Below, piece after piece: positions 14,557 to 14,657 of a stretch of 14,657 bases of DNA. Position numbers and translations under genes: made by a program. A model generated the notes under the pieces. That model had not been told where the DNA came from and made no database searches. It worked only from the letters and a program-made list of their open reading frames with translations. Origin of the DNA: Ignavibacteria bacterium UBA2333 (GTDB lineage Bacteria; Bacteroidota; Ignavibacteria; Kapaibacteriales; Kapaibacteriaceae); the NCBI GenBank assembly GCA_002344895.1, contig DDUR01000031.1, positions 1-14,657 on the forward strand, written 5' to 3'. The stretch's first letter is position 1. Each line of letters starts with the position of its first letter.

Positions 14557-14657
14557 ATGAAAAAAGTTCTGGTGGATACGCCATATCCAAGGACGTATCC
14601 AAGGTCGTATCCAAGGTGCCGGGGACCTAAAGGTCCCCGGCACCTTTTGACTCAGGA
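14557..14657 (+). CDS. Possible start of an open frame running off the window
   Basis: An ATG at 14557 begins MKKVLVDTPYPRTYPRSYPR and stays open through the REP-like palindrome to the window end. There is no Shine-Dalgarno. The opening MKKVLV looks gene-like, but the rest translates the 12-base repeats and the palindrome. It is more likely non-coding or the broken 5' end of a gene invaded by the repeat. Confidence 0.2.
   Translation, partial: MKKVLVDTPYPRTYPRSYPRCRGPKGPRHLLTQ
14582..14617 (+). repeat. Three tandem 12-base repeats
   Basis: The units are CATATCCAAGGA, CGTATCCAAGGT and CGTATCCAAGGT; the last two are identical. The array runs directly into the REP-like palindrome, whose left arm shares the AAGGT of the last unit, suggesting slippage or duplication at the repeat boundary. 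Confidence 0.8.
14613..14657. repeat. REP-like palindromic element, inverted copy
   Basis: Perfect 15-base arms AAGGTGCCGGGGACC (14613-14627) and GGTCCCCGGCACCTT (14632-14646) enclose a 4-base loop. The flank TTTTGACTCAGGA is the exact reverse complement of 7164-7176. Over about 45 bases this element is therefore an inverted copy of that at 7164-7208, with one substitution that restores perfect pairing. It may continue beyond the window. Confidence 0.9.

Noticed and set aside
14266..14643. Minus-strand frame of 125 codons at the right end
   Set aside because: It begins in the REP-like palindrome and 12-base repeats and overlaps the lipoprotein signal region in another frame.
7164..14657. Composite mobile element bounded by inverted repeats
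   Set aside because: The interior is ordinary chromosomal genes without transposase or integrase, and the REP-like family more simply explains the inverted pair.

Overview
The window looks like chromosomal DNA from a member of the Bacteroidota/Chlorobiota/Kapaibacteriota supergroup. Placement rests on two secreted proteins whose C-termini resemble type IX secretion sorting tails, a mitochondrial-type aconitase, numerous small lipoproteins with short lipoboxes, and one lipoprotein promoter resembling the Bacteroidetes -7 element. No rRNA, tRNA or ribosomal protein gene allows a firmer assignment. There is no phage, integrase, transposase or CRISPR array.

Left part (1-3412): a purine-rich tandem array with a 10-base period decays rightward to about position 186. 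Next to it lies a small four-helix membrane protein gene broken by an amber codon, then about 530 bases without a convincing gene. A small lipoprotein gene follows, overlapping by ATGA a gene for a secreted six-Asp-box propeller-like protein, and then a gene for a one-helix membrane-anchored protein.

Middle (3469-7078, minus strand): a two-helix membrane protein gene lies downstream of an aconitase gene and its terminator. Upstream of aconitase is a VapBC toxin-antitoxin pair with nested inverted repeats in its promoter region.

Right part (7164-14657): a palindromic REP-like element with a partial tandem duplication is followed by three plus-strand lipoprotein genes, the first of the TRL family. 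The third overlaps tail-to-tail a minus-strand three-gene unit: secreted protein, ABC-F ATPase Uup, and a TPR-containing class III adenylate cyclase. These are tightly packed (stop directly against start, then an ATGA overlap) and are probably one operon. Upstream of this unit is another minus-strand lipoprotein gene with its own terminator. The window ends in a second, inverted copy of the REP-like element.

The genes are mostly housekeeping (TCA cycle, ribosome-associated ATPase) and cell-envelope functions. I see no clear new defence or biosynthetic system. The most unusual items are the helix-period repeat array, the amber-interrupted membrane gene, the REP-like family, and the Uup/adenylate cyclase coupling.
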